NCBI GenBank assembly: GCA_963575745.1
Contig: CAUYUJ010004334.1
Coordinates: 1-64,000 of the forward strand
Direction: 5' to 3'
Source: Prorocentrum cordatum
Taxonomy: Eukaryota; Sar; Dinophyceae; Prorocentrales; Prorocentraceae
Length of the DNA stretch: 64,000 nt
A model generated the notes under the pieces. It was given only the letters and a program-made list of their open reading frames with translations. It was not told where the DNA came from and searched no databases. This document shows positions 1 to 11,506 of this stretch, in pieces. The number at the start of each line of letters is the position of its first letter. Within the stretch, counting starts at the first letter, position 1. The position numbers and the translations under genes are program-made.

Positions 1-1035
1 CTGGAGCGCAAGGGGGCGTTTGTGTGGTTTCCAGCGCTGGTCTGTTTAGCGGGTGAAGTTTCTAACGGTGCCTAACGGTGAAATGGCCACGTCCCACGGT
101 GAGTAGCACGTGGGCCAGCAAGTCATTCAGCCAGCTCGATCGCACCTTTTCTCATCCAGGTTGCAGGTCCCCCTCCATTGTTGCTGAATGGGTGCGTGGT
201 CGGATATTGATGAGCGATGTCGCGTGCCTATGCGAAACATTGTTTCACATTTTGCAAGCCACAATTCCAGATTACTTGCGTGTTGGACGTTATGGTCGAG
301 CAGGTCAAGTCGTGCTGGCGCTTTTGGCTCGGGGCATGGCGTTCACCCAACGTCGCGCAGCCCTACCGGCTCCAACGCGTCCACGGTGGACTCGCCGGGC
401 CCTTTTGGCAATGCCGAGCGAGATGGCGTACCACGTCTACCATGGCGCGTGGGGGTCGCATGAGTTTCAGCAAGGGAATCTCCTCCAGTCAGTTGGTTCA
501 GGCGCAGCAATGCCCCTATTGTTCGGCCACGGTGGTCTCTATATCTGCAGTTCGAACGTTGCTCGTGCTAGAGGTCGTCCAGGACTCCTTGAAACGTGTG
601 CTGAGATCTACAGAGCTTTGCTTGGATTTCAGGAGCGCTGTGATTCAGAGTTACTTCGGTGTGTCCCTCTACGCAAGTCTGTTGGTAGCGTCGGTTTCTT
701 CGCAGTGATTTGGTGCTCCACGAAGCCCCAGGCGCTCGCGGTAGAGCGGGCTCTCTTTCAGACGCTTCGCCCAGGCAGCAATGGTTCATATTCCGGGTTA
801 CTTCCAGTACGTTCGGCGGCAAGGTTTCCACATTCGCCCTGATCGCGCGGAGCCTCGTGGTCGTCCTTTTCCACGCTTCAGGCCACGGGCTACAGGTTCA
901 ACGTGGGCCACCACGATATGTCCGGACGCGCTGCGCAGAACCGCCCCGGCCATCCACGCATCCGTTGAAGATTCGCGGCAGCTTTAAGAAGCTCTACCTG
1001 TTCCACTCGCAGCGCTGGTTTCCCTCGATCACTAG
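1..1035. other. no supportable feature
   Basis: Overlapping open frames exist on both strands, the longest about 254 codons, but they overlap one another and none shows a recognisable motif or repeated hydrophobic or charged pattern. GC-rich sequence produces such frames by chance. I see nothing I can annotate here. Confidence 0.5.
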
Positions 1036-1041
1036 CCCAAA

Positions 1042-1293
1042 ACATACCCGGACCCGGGGTCAGCTGGGGTGAAAAGGGCCGCCCGCTAGAGCGTTTTCGG
1101 CCTTGCCGCCACCTCGTCTGGGTACGGGTCGGTGCCCGAAACAACCATACATACCCGGACCTAGCTGGGGTGGTGGTTGGGTCACCCCGTCTAGGTACGG
1201 GTATGTATGGTGGTTTCGGGAGCCGACCCGGACCCAGGGGGGGTGATGCCCCGAGGGCCCCTTGCCACCCCGTCTGGGTAAGGGTCCGGGTAT
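1042..1293. repeat. large imperfect inverted repeat (foldback)
   Basis: The stretch folds on itself around position 1178. The left inner arm 1110-1172 pairs with 1183-1245, sharing the words GGGTACGGGTCGG, CCCGAAAC and CCATACATACCCG in opposite orientation. An outer pair (CATACCCGGACCC at 1043 and GGTCCGGGTATC at 1283) extends the palindrome. It resembles a foldback or MITE-type element, but only one copy is seen here. Confidence 0.75.
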
Positions 1294-1328
1294 CTTTCGC
1301 GCTCGAGACTCGACCGCATTTGCCGGCC

Positions 1329-1420
1329 CTTTTTTTGTCTTTTTTTTTTTTTTTTTTTTTTCTCTTTTTTTTTTTTTTTGTTTTTTTTTTTTTTTACTTT
1401 TTTCGTTTTTTCTTTTGTCT
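1329..1420. repeat. T-rich tract
   Basis: About 90 bases of nearly pure T with scattered G, C and A. It could be the A-tail of a minus-strand retro-insertion, but no coding remnant is recognised beside it. Confidence 0.85.
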
Positions 1421-1429
1421 ACTTGTTGG

Positions 1430-2655
1430 ACCGTAGCCTGCCGTGCCTCGACATGCGCTTAGCGCGCTGTGGCTCCAAGAATGCGAAGATTACGTTTTCC
1501 TCGCCCTGGTTCTCGCGGCAGAAGGAAGAGTGCATCTATGAGCTCGCGTAGGGGAATCAAGACGCGCGCGGGCGGCTGCCCATGTCAATCCGCAGCGAAA
1601 GCGCATCAGAATAGGCTGTGTCAACGCCTGAGTTCACCGCCGGTCTCAGTCACTCCAGTCACTATTCCACGTGAGTTGGCTCGGCGTCTACATTTTCTCC
1701 GTCGCCAGTTTCAAGTGGCATTGCAGGAAGTGCGATGTGAACCTGCTCGTCGGTGGCTCTGTGACCGTCTCAGCGCGCCCCCTGCGAAAGGGCGCAGTTT
1801 GGGCTGGCAAGTTCCGCCAGAAACTCTCGGCCAATGTGCTGCGGCGCCAAAGTTGGCAGCCCGCTCTGGGCCGTGGAAGTTTTCCAGCGTGGCCGTCTCT
1901 TCCTCGCCTTCGTCAGATCATCAGATGCCGCGAACTGCCTAGCCCGCGCGGGGGCCACGCTAGGAGGAGTCGGCTTGCAGGGGGGGCCGGGCGCGGGGGG
2001 GGCGCCAACGACCGCGCCGATTCCATCGCGGCCCGCTGCCCCTTCCCGGGACTCTCAGGAATCCTCTGGGCCCAGTCGGCCTCGCAGTCGGCGCCGGCGT
2101 CGCGTCGCCCGCGAGCGCCAGCTGGCGGGCGGGCCGACCTTGTTGCGCATGTTCGGCGCGAGAGACCCGCGCGGGCCTCGCGCTGTGCCCGCGCCCCAGG
2201 GCGGCGGCCCAGGCCCTTGTAGCCTCCCGCGCTGACGCGATGGCCTCGCGCGCGGCGCAGGAGCGGGCGCCGCCGACCGTTCGGTTCGGTTCCGCGCACT
2301 TCTCATATGCGACAACGCAAAGCCCCCCATGCTGCTCGCGCGCTTTGCGCGCTGAGTAGCATGGGGGGCGACGGCCGCGCGTTCAATGGGAAGCCGCAGA
2401 CCAAGTTTCCATTCCCGCGCGCGAGGCGGGGCATGAACTTACAGATGCGCCGACGGTCGAGAACTCGCTCGCGCGCCCGCGCCTGCGATGTTGGGCGTGC
2501 GCACTGGGCCCGGAAATCTGCGGTTCGGCCGCCCATGCGCCCCAAAAATCGCCCCGCCCCCCCCCCGCCCCCCTCCCTTTCAAAACTCTTCCGCGCTCCT
2601 GGAAAAACCATGCCGCCGAGGCGGGAGCTCGGGCCGCGGCCTGATGGCCCCCGGG
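1430..2655. other. GC-rich stretch without recognisable gene
   Basis: Very GC-rich. All long frames are arginine-, alanine- and proline-rich shadows of base composition. Nothing is supported. Confidence 0.5.
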
Positions 2656-2662
2656 GCACAGG

Positions 2663-2790
2663 GGAATCAAAGGAATCAGTACGGAATCAGTACAAAATCA
2701 AAACAGATTCGGCACAACTGCGACCCCTGATTCTAGCGGAATCAAAAGAATCAGTACGGAATCAATACGGAATCAAAGGAGGAATCAGCG
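2663..2790. repeat. degenerate GGAATCA / GTAC tandem repeat
   Basis: The words GGAATCA, AATCAGTACGG and AATCAAA recur about ten times at spacings of roughly 10-20 bases, for example GGAATCAAAGGAATCAGTAC and later GAATCAAAAGAATCAGTACG. It looks like a decayed short minisatellite. Confidence 0.7.
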
Positions 2791-2799
2791 ATGGAACCA

Positions 2800-5090
2800 G
2801 AATCGGCCAGAACGGGGAAGTAGGCCACAATCGGTGCCAGAACCCATGGAGAGAGGCCTTTTTCCCGCGAGTTCATCGCGGCGGGCCCGCGGCGCGGGCG
2901 CGCCGCGCGACTTCGCTGGTTCAGAGAGGCGCGCAGTCGGCGTTCAGAGTGAACAGGTTGTTTTCAGGGCGATATCCTGGCGGCGCGCTGGCGCATTGCG
3001 CATTTGCGTATTCCTGGCGGGCTGTTTGAGGGCGACCCGGCAGCGTCGGCCGAATGGCCCGCAAATGCCACGCGGCCGATCGCGCGCCCCACGCGGTCAC
3101 GTCGACCGCCGTGTGCCGCGACGGCCGCGCGCCCCGGACCGCGCCATTCCCGCGTTGGATTGGGCGGCGCAGCGCCCGTCCTCCAAAAGTCGTTACATGC
3201 ATATCGCGCGTGTCGAGCCAGCAGCAATCGCTCCCAGAAGTAGCCTTGACAGGCGCCCCATGCCCGTTGTCGCCCGGTTCCGATCCAAATCATAGTTTCT
3301 TAGGATGCGCTTGCGCGAATGCGAGCGCGCGGGCAAGTAACGCGTGCGCGCGCTCGGCGCAGCCTGGGAAATCTTACATGGAGCCCCCCGGGGGCGCGGG
3401 GCGCCGGCGACGCTTCTGCCCGCCTCCCGCGCGCCCGACCCCCCCCGCAAGCCGACTCCTCCTAGGCCACGCCATGGGCTGCACCCTCGAGTTCAGCGTC
3501 GCATTCGTCGTGCTCTCGGCTAGGGGCGGGCTGAATAGGAGGGTCCACAGTGGAGGGCCGCTTTCAAGAGATCACGCGCCTTCGCGGAGCTTTGGCTTGG
3601 GGCGATCGTGATCTCACCAAGGCGCTGCCTATCGAGCGCGGCGCAATTGGTCCGCGTTTAGTTGGCGAGATGTTGGCCGACGCGTCCTTGCGGCGGCATC
3701 GCCCGCAGCTGCGCCCGCCTGGTGTTCTTGCTTGGCATGGGGCTCGCGGCCGCGCGGGCCGCCCGGAGTCCTTGGCCCGCTGGCGAGGCTTCCCGAGCAC
3801 GAGCGCCTCGCCGCCCGCGCTCTTCCCTTTTGTCAAGTTGAAGTGGTTCTCTGACTGTGGCGAGTGGAAGCGCGGTCGCCCGCCGCATTCATGCGCGCGC
3901 GGATGCGTCGCCCATCCCTTTCGCGAAGTCTTGGAAGGTCATCGGAGGGGCCATTCGGGCGGCCCTCGGAATCTCGAGTTGGGCACGAGATCTTGAACAT
4001 CAGCGACGTCGGCAAGCTTCTGAAGAGGGACCTGCAGTCGATGGCAGCACCTGCTTCCGATGGGCGCTGCTCGCGACGCGGCTGTCAGCTGCGCGGCCGC
4101 CGGCAGGCGTCGACGTTCGATGTGGACCAGGCGTTCGAGAGTTGCCGCAGTGACAATTCAATGCCAGCACGGTTGTGGCTCAAGGCTCGTTTTCGCGCAG
4201 TCACAGGTGCCGGCGCAGTTCTGATCGCTAAGGGCAAGCATAACATGGCCTTAGCAGCCGCGCGTTCCTAGAGTCGGGTCTGATGGGCCCTGTCCTTGGA
4301 AATCTCACGATGGGCCTTACTAGCTGGCCACGCGCGCAGTTTTGTAACGATCGGGAACCTCGTCTTGGGGCTTCCGGGATTGTGTATCGGCGGCTATATA
4401 AATAGTGTTGCTGCCTCGGTCCGCTTTGCACATGAGGAGTTTCAAATGATGGGGTGGTGGTGGGGCGGGGGGGGGGGGGGGGCGGGGCTGGAAGCTTTTG
4501 AGAGCCGTTGTGATCCTCCTCTCGGGGCCGCACTTCAGTGGCGCAGGTGCGTCGACGACGCGAGGCCCCTTAGTTCTCGCTATTGCCCAGGGCGCGCGCA
4601 GGTCTTCGCGGGGAACATATTTGCTGAACCCGTGTCGGTCGTGTTCTAATCATCGGGATCTTTGGCTGCATATGCGGCTGGTTCTTTGCATCCCATTTGC
4701 GAGGTATTCCATTGGGCCAACTTAGAGTTTCACCTGTACTCGAGGCCCCTGAGCTGGATTCCAAAGAACCAACGGCGTCCGTGGATGCACGGGGCTTCGG
4801 GCAGTCAGCATAGCGTTCTGATCCCGTGGCCTGGTCGGCCACCATGCTTGTTCGCACGCGTTCGAGCACCGCTCCTGAGCAAGTTGACCGCTGCTCGCCC
4901 GGCGTGCTTGTCTCGGGCTTTGATGTCGGTTGTCATGTTCGAGCATTCGCTGGAATTGCTGAAGTCTGGGTGCCCCATCGGTTGCTTACCAAGTTCATGT
5001 TATCATTGCCACCGTCGCCATCTGCGCTCAGTGTTCGGCGGCTGCGTATGCCCCAAGTTCGGTGCGCTTCTCGCGCTCAACGGCGGCGGC
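2800..5090. other. no supportable feature
   Basis: GC-rich sequence with many overlapping low-complexity frames. A run of G at about 4463-4482 is the only striking local feature. No coding region is supported. Confidence 0.45.
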
Positions 5091-5097
5091 CTCTCGC

Positions 5098-5910
5098 AGC
5101 AGGCAAAGGTGGCAACGGAGAAGGCGACGGAGGCAACGGCGAAGGATGTGGCAATGGGAAGGGATATGGCAATGGCGCCCGTCCGCGTGAGCAGGCTCGC
5201 GGATGGGGCGATCGCCCAGGTGGCCGTCGCGGAGGTCATGGCGATCGCGGCCGCGACGACCGCGACGGCGATCGGAGCTGCCGCCGCCGCCGCGACGACC
5301 CGCCCGGCGCGGAAGAGGGGGTCCGCCGCGCCGAGCGCCCCCCTCGCCAAACGCAGCCCGCAATTTGCCCGCTTCCAGGAGCCGGGGCAGACCGAGTACC
5401 GCAACGAGGAATTCATGCGCCAGGGTTGATCTTGGCGGGCGCTGTCCGTTCGCAGCTCAACCAGGCTCTCTCGGCGACCGCAGTGCCTGCGGGACCCGCT
5501 AGTTCGGCTTCGGCGGGGTCGGCGGGCCAGTCCTTCCCGCCGCAGCCGCCGCCGACAACCTGCGTCACCCTCACAGAGAAGGCCAGAATTTGGACGGCGC
5601 GCTCTCGCCCGCGCAGAGGTGCATCACCATGGCTATGCGGGGCCCAAACTGCCAGAGGGAGACGGGCACCGTCAAGGTGGTGAACGGCTTCATCGCCCAG
5701 TCGTGGGCGTCGAACCCGAGCGCGGCCAAGCGGCTTAACGGCTTCCCCAAGGCCAACTTCGACGGCGACCCGCCCTGTGGCTAGAAGGAACGGATTCAGT
5801 ACTTCTGGGACGTGCTCCAGCAGCTTGACTGAATCGGCGATGCCATACTTCCAGAAGGTTCCGGTTCAGATGGCTTTGCCGAGTTGATGGCAATGGCCTA
5901 TTCGTCTACC
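5098..5910 (+). pseudogene. coding remnant, Gly/Arg-rich then unknown domain
   Basis: I do not recognise this gene. One frame encodes a Gly/Asn/Glu repeat followed by an Arg/Gly/Asp-rich stretch (about 5098-5340), like the low-complexity tail of an RNA-binding protein. Another frame gives FARFQEPGQTEYRNEEFM (about 5370-5427). A third frame from about 5505 reads a more ordinary protein with GPNCQRETGTVKVVNGF, then TAG at 5782, KERIQYFWDVLQQLD, TGA at 5830, and continues IGDAILPEGSGSDGF. Frame changes and isolated stops inside otherwise protein-like sequence suggest a decayed gene or retrocopy. Unspliced introns or assembly errors are alternatives. The order of parts is inferred; homology is unknown. 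Confidence 0.35.
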
Positions 5911-6210
5911 CCTCGTGCTTCCTGCAGCTCGGGGTGGTATTCGTGCGATTCTTGGGTGAGTTCATCAGCGGAGTGGCCCAGAGGTCGTGAAGACAGGCGA
6001 GTGCGTGCGGGTCTTGTCTGGCCCTTCTGAGGCCAGCTTCCGTTCATCAATTGTGTTGGTCTTTTCCGCGGGCGTTTCGGCTCTGGACTTCTACATGGGC
6101 ACGGGCGTTCAGCCATCTGAGACGTGGCCCCACAGCAGAGCCGCCGTGTGGTGCAGAAAGAAAGAACGAGGTAGCAGCAGTGCCATCAATTGGTTTTGCC
6201 GCAGAAGAGA

Positions 6211-6486
6211 ATCATCATCATTGTCATCACCACCGTCAGATCATCACCAGCATCATCATCACCACCACCATCATCATCATCACCGCCGTCGTCGCCATCG
6301 ACATTTTCAGCATCACCATCCGCATCATCACCATCCGCGTCATCATCATCATCCTCATCATCATCCTCATCCTCATCCTCCTTAGCCCATCCTCGTCTTT
6401 TCTTGATATTGATCATCATCCTCAATATCGTCATGATGCATTATCATGAGGATCGTCGCCATCACCATCATCCTCATCAGCATCAC

Positions 6487-6518
<32 letters not shown>

Positions 6519-6530
6519 GCGCCCTCATCA
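6211..6530. repeat. CAT/ATC trinucleotide microsatellite
   Basis: Interrupted CAT repeats run through most of this stretch, with a long uninterrupted CAT block near 6485-6516. Frames through it read poly-His, poly-Ser or poly-Asp and are artefacts of the repeat. Confidence 0.95.
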
Positions 6531-6539
6531 TATGTTTTC

Positions 6540-7085
6540 CCATCTTCAAAAAACTGCCCTCCGTTACAAGGATGGAGGCGATGTTGCTGTAGCTTTCCTC
6601 CTCCTCCTGTTCATCCCCCTGCTCTTCCGCTGCAGCTCTTCGAGCTGATCCTCCCCCTCCCCCCCGCCCCGTAGCCGGTCGAGGCCCAGAGCGCGTTCCG
6701 ACCATTCCCTCCTGAGGGACACCCCGAATTCTCCGAACGACTCCGTTCAGTCCCCCCCTCTCATTTATTGATGGTGGAACCTGCCGAGGAACGCTTATTA
6801 CACCCACCCCGGAACCCCGAATTTTGTTAGCCCCGCTCTGTGATTGTCGGGGGCATTATGTCTCTGCTGCGTGCGCGGGGCGTCTCCGAGGAATTCGATC
6901 CCTTGACCGACCCGACCCCATCGTGTGATGCACCATCGGACCGGGGGCTCGCACAGTGGAGGAAGACGATGACGCCTTGTGCGTGCTTTAAAGCACGACA
7001 GGGGAGGGGACGCAAAGTGGCACATCGGCATGGGGGAGAAAAACGTCGCACTCACATGGTGTGATTGTTCAATGGGGCAAGGGGC
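6540..7085. other. no supportable feature
   Basis: Mixed sequence between two microsatellites. No motif or coding signal is recognised. Confidence 0.4.
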
Positions 7086-7310
7086 AAGAAGGGTGGGTGG
7101 GAGGAGGCGGCAGAGGGGGGAGGGGAGGGAAGGGTGGGGGGAGGGGGAGAACTAAGAGGAGGAAGGGGGGGGGAGCGGAAAACTAGGAGGAAGGAAAGGG
7201 GGAGGGGGAAATTGGGAGGAAGGATGGGGTGAGGGGAACACTAGGAGGAGAAGGGGCAGGCAGAGAGCGGAGGGGAGGCCGAGGAGGAGGAGGAGGAGGA
7301 GGACGACGAC
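7086..7310. repeat. purine-rich GGGA/GGA tract
   Basis: Nearly all G and A on the plus strand, made of GGAGG, GGGGA and GGAAGG words and ending in a clean GGA run at about 7280-7303. Confidence 0.85.
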
Positions 7311-7664
7311 GATGACGACTCTCTCCTTGCCGTTGTGTTCTCAGGAGGCTCCTGTTGGCTGTTGGCGTTGCGGTGATCGTGATGGGGCGAGACGACGCTG
7401 GGACGACGACGTAGCCACGACGAGGACGAAGCGACGTCAAAGCTATGAGATCCCAGCCGTCCGCCAGCGTGACTCAAGGCCGACGGGGCTTCCCTCTCTC
7501 GTGCCGTGCAGCCCGTGCTGGCACGGCCGTGCTCGGAGGCCTCGCGCCACGAGGGCAAGGCCCGCCTGCTGAAGGACGCCATGGGGGAGCGGGGGGGAAG
7601 GAGAGGGGGAGTTCGAGGTCGCGGGCCTCGGAGGTCGAGGGTCGGGCGCCCGCCCAGCCCCCCC

Positions 7665-8190
7665 CTCAGGGGAGGGGGAGGGGGAGGAGGAGGAGGAGGA
7701 GGAGGTAGGAGGAGGAGGAGGAGATGAGGAGGAGGAGGAGTCAGGAGGAGGAGGAGGAGGAGGAGGAGGAGGAGGAGGAGAGAGAGGAGGAGGAGGGGGA
7801 GGAGGCAGGAGGAGGAGGAGGAAGGAGGAGGAGGAGGAGGAGAGGAGGAGGAGGAGGAGGAGGAGGAGGAGGAGGCAGGAGGAGGAGGAGGAGGCAGGAG
7901 GAGGAGGAGGAGGAGAGGAGGAGGAGGAGGAGGAGAGGAGGAGGAGGAGGAGGAGGAGGAGGAGGAGGAAGGAGGCAGAGGAGGAGGAGGAGGAGGGAGG
8001 AGGAGGAGGGGAGGAGTGAGGAGGAGGAGGAGGAAGAGGAGGAGGAGGAGGAGGAGGAGGAGGAGGAGGAGGGAGGAGGAGGATGGGAGGAGGAGGAGTG
8101 AGGAGGAGGAGGAGGAGGAGGAGGAGAGGAGGAGGAGGAAGAGGATGAGGAGGAGGAGGAGGAGGAGGAGGAGGAGGAGGAGGAGGAGCT
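7665..8190. repeat. long GGA trinucleotide tract
   Basis: About 525 bases of GGA repeat with occasional AGA, GCA and T interruptions. The opposite strand reads as long poly-Leu, poly-Pro or poly-Ser frames, including the 429-codon minus-strand frame. These are composition artefacts, not genes. Confidence 0.97.
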
Positions 8191-8205
8191 GGCTGCATCT
8201 GCTTT

Positions 8206-8290
8206 TCGGTTTGGGGGCCTCTTGGCGAGGCATCGTCGCCACGGCTGGATTCGCGGTCATAATGCGCGCCAGGAGAGTCCGTGGGCAAAA
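8206..8290. repeat. dispersed repeat shared with 15715-15805
   Basis: The order GCGAGGCATCGTCGCCAC, GGCTGGATTCGC and CCAGGAGAG is shared with about 15735-15815 (CTCGTCGCCACCGCTGG, GATTCGCC, CCAGGAGAGGTCC). Both copies border purine-rich sequence. Confidence 0.5.
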
Positions 8291-8544
8291 TTGTGGGAAG
8301 GCTGGGATGAAGGATGAGGGATGAGGGGAGCCCGAGTTGCATTCGAATCTGGCTTGCAGTGCAACTTGCACGCGGTAAATTTGCCAATTATCCGTAAGGG
8401 CTTCGCCCCCTGCCGCCGGCCCCCTCTCTCGGAGAATGGGCCATGGAAGAGCTAAGTCATGAGGCCTTGGCGCTGTCGTGAAGCAGTATCGAAACTTCAT
8501 GCGAAGCCGAGTCGCAATCAGCAAAACCAACTGATCACAAGAGG

Positions 8545-8660
8545 GGTTACCACACCTGGCGATTGGTAAGACGTGTATGGTTTAAGGGCTTGGTTACCAC
8601 ACCTTGCGATTAAAGGGCCGAGGGAGTTCTCGCAGTTTGGGTTACCACGCCTTGCGATGG
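8545..8660. repeat. three GGTTACCAC repeats
   Basis: GGTTACCACACCTGGCGAT and close variants start at 8545, 8592 and 8640, spaced 47 and 48 bases apart, immediately upstream of the 72/73-bp array. Confidence 0.8.
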
Positions 8661-8670
8661 ATGTGCGTGA

Positions 8671-9260
8671 AGGGTGGCACCGAATTTCAGAAATGTGGCA
8701 AATCCCTGTGTTTTTGGACCCTGACCCCGCGGATCTGCGTGAGGGGTGGCACCGAATTTCAGAAATGTGGCAAATCCCTGTGTTTTTGGACCCTGACCCC
8801 GCGGATCTGCGTGAGGGGTGGCACCGAATTTCAGAAATGTGGCAAATCCCCTGTGTTTTTGGACCCTGACCCCGCGGATCTGCGTGAGGGGTGGCACCGA
8901 ATTTCAGAAATGTGGCAAATCCCATGTGTTTTTGGACCCTGACCCCGCGGATCTGCGTGAGGGGTGGCACCGAATTTCAGAAATGTGGCAAATCCCATGT
9001 GTTTTTGGACCCTGACCCCGCGGATCTGCGTGAGGGGTGGCACCGAATTTCAGAAATGTGGCAAATCCCCTGTGTTTTTGGACCCTGACCCCGCGGATCT
9101 GCGTGAGGGGTGGCACCGAATTTCAGAAATGTGGCAAATCCCTTGTGTTTTTGGACCCTGACCCCGCGGATCTGCGTGAGGGGTGGCACCGAATTTCAGA
9201 AATGTGGGAAATCCCATGTGTTTTTGGACCCTGACCCCGCCGATCTGCGTGAGGGGTGTA
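8671..9260. repeat. 72/73-bp tandem repeat, eight copies
   Basis: Eight head-to-tail copies carry GGGTGGCACCGAATTTCAG, AAATGTGGCAAATCCC and TTTTTGGACCCTGACCCCG. The first two copies are 72 bp and the other six 73 bp. The extra base always sits between AAATCCC and TGTG and is C, A, A, C, T, A in successive copies. The units are otherwise almost identical; the last differs at two further positions. Because 73 is not a multiple of 3, frames through it do not stay in phase, so it is not a repeat protein. Confidence 0.97.
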
Positions 9261-9351
9261 GATTTCGAGCCCCCCCAGCAATTCAGACAACGCGCCCAGG
9301 GGTTGCTAAAAAATTCTGTTTGGGCCTCCACCCCCCCTCGCGCGGTCAATC

Positions 9352-9405
9352 GACTAGTTACAGTAACCAGCAATGAGTCAACTAGTTACAGTAACCAGCA
9401 ATATG
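9352..9405. repeat. duplicated 27-bp unit with palindrome
   Basis: ACTAGTTACAGTAACCAGCA occurs twice in tandem, each copy with the GTTAC-A-GTAAC palindrome at its centre. Confidence 0.85.
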
Positions 9406-9583
9406 CAGAATTGTAACACTGGACACTACAAACTACAACTGGTACAGGAAACTGCGAATCACGCGCCTCGCAGCCTGGTGGCCCCACAAGGGGGCCGGCG
9501 GATTCCTAATGGTGAATGGTTGTTTCTTGTTGTGGTGGAAGTGAAGAAGTTTAGTAGCCGTTCGTGCTTACAGTCAAAAACCC

Positions 9584-9730
9584 TAATATGGACGCGCGAC
9601 TTTGCTCAGGGTACCCTTGCGTCCTTGTTTTCTCTTGCTCTTGCGTCCTTGAGGTGTTCGTCGTCCGCCGCCCCAACAATCCCAACTTCGGCTTCCAAGG
9701 GTCTTGCGTCCTTACCGCGCGTCCTTATTG
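9584..9730. mobile_element. TIR family 5, copy 1 (147 bp)
   Basis: The ends are TAATATGGACGCGCG and, reading inward from the other side, CAATAAGGACGCGCG. The interior words CCGCCGCCCCAA, CAATCCCAACTTCGGC and TCCAAGGG recur in the copies at 47673-47818 and 48734-48880, which are the same length. It is a non-coding, MITE-like repeat. Confidence 0.75.
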
Positions 9731-9739
9731 AATTGGTGT

Positions 9740-11500
9740 GGGCCTTCGGCAGCTCTCTGTCATCGGCCATGCTCTCATCCTCTTTCGATATTCCTGCCTG
9801 CTCCGGCTTCCCCATCTCCTCGTGTTCCTCCCTCCTCCCTGTTGAGAGCACATTGGGGTCTTGCCGGGGCGTCATTTGAGGTACCTTTGTGTCTTCTTGG
9901 AGCGTGTTCGAGGGACCGAGGGGAACCTGTTGGGGACTGATAAGGCGTCTTTGGGACCACTTGGGCGCGGTGGTCCTACGGAACTCTATTGAGGCGTCTC
10001 TCTAGGTGTCATCTTGATGTGGTCGGGTCGTGAGGACGTCTCGGAGCTCACTTGGGGCGGTCTCGAGGGGTTCTTGGGGCGTCGCAAGCTGCTTCTTCAG
10101 GCCCTCTGGGGTCGTCCTGGGGCGCTCGGCGGAATTCTGGAGCTCATCATATGACGAACAGCCTCAGCAACCACGACACCATTCTATTCCTTGTGTGTTT
10201 CAGTGCGCGTCGCTTCCCAGGGCCTTGCCAGAGGGATCACTGGGCGCCTCTCTCGAGGGGGTTAGGCGGGCCTCTTTGCTCCGTCTTGAAGCTTGGGTGC
10301 ACTGGGGCCCCTGCAGGCACGGCGCGGCTCGTCCTTGCGGCGTGGGCGGGTCGTCCCGTGCATGGTGCAGACATGCGAGGCGGGGGTTTACGCACGACCA
10401 CCGCCCGGAGGATCGATTCTTGGCGACCTCGGGAGGTGGTGGATGTGGATGCAGTCGGGCCTCGGGGGCCAAAGTATGTCCGTGTCGACCGCCCGCTCGG
10501 GCATCGCGACGTCGGTTCCCGGGTGGTGGGTGAGGATCCGTCCCCGCCCTGCAAGACACGAGGAAGGTTGTTCGACTCAGCATGCCTGGAATCTGTTTGC
10601 GTTGTTGATCATCGCGATTGCCGCCGCGCTTCGGGAGGCAGCGTGGCCGTGCTGCCACGCGGCGTGCCTGCGGTCTTGCACAGCCGTTGCGTTGGAGATT
10701 GAGGATCTCGTGTCGGGACAAGATCGGTAATGAGGCGGACGAGGGGGCAGAGGAGGACAAGAGGATGGGCTTGAGGAGGAGGTAGATGGGATCAGGAGGG
10801 GGCAGTGGGACAAGGTATTGACATGCTTGGGCGAACTAGGTTTGCGGGACAGAACAGAGTGCGGGACAGAACAGAGACAACGGTTAAGAACGCGCAGCCA
10901 CACGAAAGAGCTCTTGCGATCTAGCTCTGCAAGAAGGGATCGGCGATGTGCCCCCCCATGTACGATCGCCACGCAGCGAAAAGAGCATGAAGGAGATTCG
11001 ATCGCCTGGGGGTGTAAACACATCCATATGGACGAACACCAAGTATGCGCGCAGGTTCGTTTCCAGATCCAGCTGGGCGCGGCGCGGGCCGATTTCGATG
11101 AGCATTCGACATGCGGATCCGAGCCGGCGTAGAACAGTTTAGATGTACAAGCTTGTTGTTCTTGGTAAGTTGACAAATCGTTTGTCTTCTTTGTGGCTCA
11201 GCGTTGCTGGGCGTAGGTGGTTCGGTAGCTTCCATTGCCAGTGCTTCCGCGCCATTCGGGGGATTGCTCCCGCCTCCATCTTGAGGGTGAGCAACGCTGC
11301 ATGTCTTTGCGAGACAGGGCAGACCCTTGTGATGGACGCCACGCCACGGCAGCAGCTCCTCCTGGGAACAGCAGCAACGGCACCAGTGGGGAGCGTGATG
11401 AGAGAATCCACATTCTGTCCAAAGCCTTTCTGGCCAGATTCTTAAGGCCTCTCTCCCTTCTCTTCATCTGGTTTCGCCAGTCCGCTGCCGTGCTTGCTCC
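9740..11500. other. no supportable gene; minor repeats
   Basis: Part of 10020-10300 has degenerate TTGGGGC words like the arrays elsewhere. GGGACAGAACAGAG is duplicated at about 10848-10879. Open frames here overlap on both strands and show no motif. Confidence 0.4.
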
Positions 11501-11506
11501 CCCTTT

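Noticed and set aside
313-335. Second spliced-leader relic (TTTTGGCTCGGGG)
   Set aside because: Only nine bases match and the CCGTAGCCA half is absent; likely chance.
78-842. 254-codon frame near the start
   Set aside because: No motif, several overlapping frames of similar length, and GC-rich composition; not distinguishable from chance.
4170-4182. Spliced-leader relic (GTGGCTCAAGG)
   Set aside because: Matches only the last ten bases, with no CCATTTT before it.
5640-5785. Cold-shock domain
   Set aside because: GTVKVVNGF recalls it, but the following sequence lacks the aromatic RNP motifs, so I leave the domain unnamed.
7241-8530. 429- and 314-codon minus-strand frames rich in Leu, Pro and Ser
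   Set aside because: They are the translation of a GGA/TCC microsatellite. All six frames are open and no flanking domain exists.
8671-9260. CRISPR-like array
   Set aside because: Units are contiguous and fully similar, with no unique spacers; the context is eukaryotic.
8573-9376. Repeat protein from the 72/73-bp array
   Set aside because: Six of eight units are 73 bp, so the frame changes every unit; the many equal-length frames are shadows.
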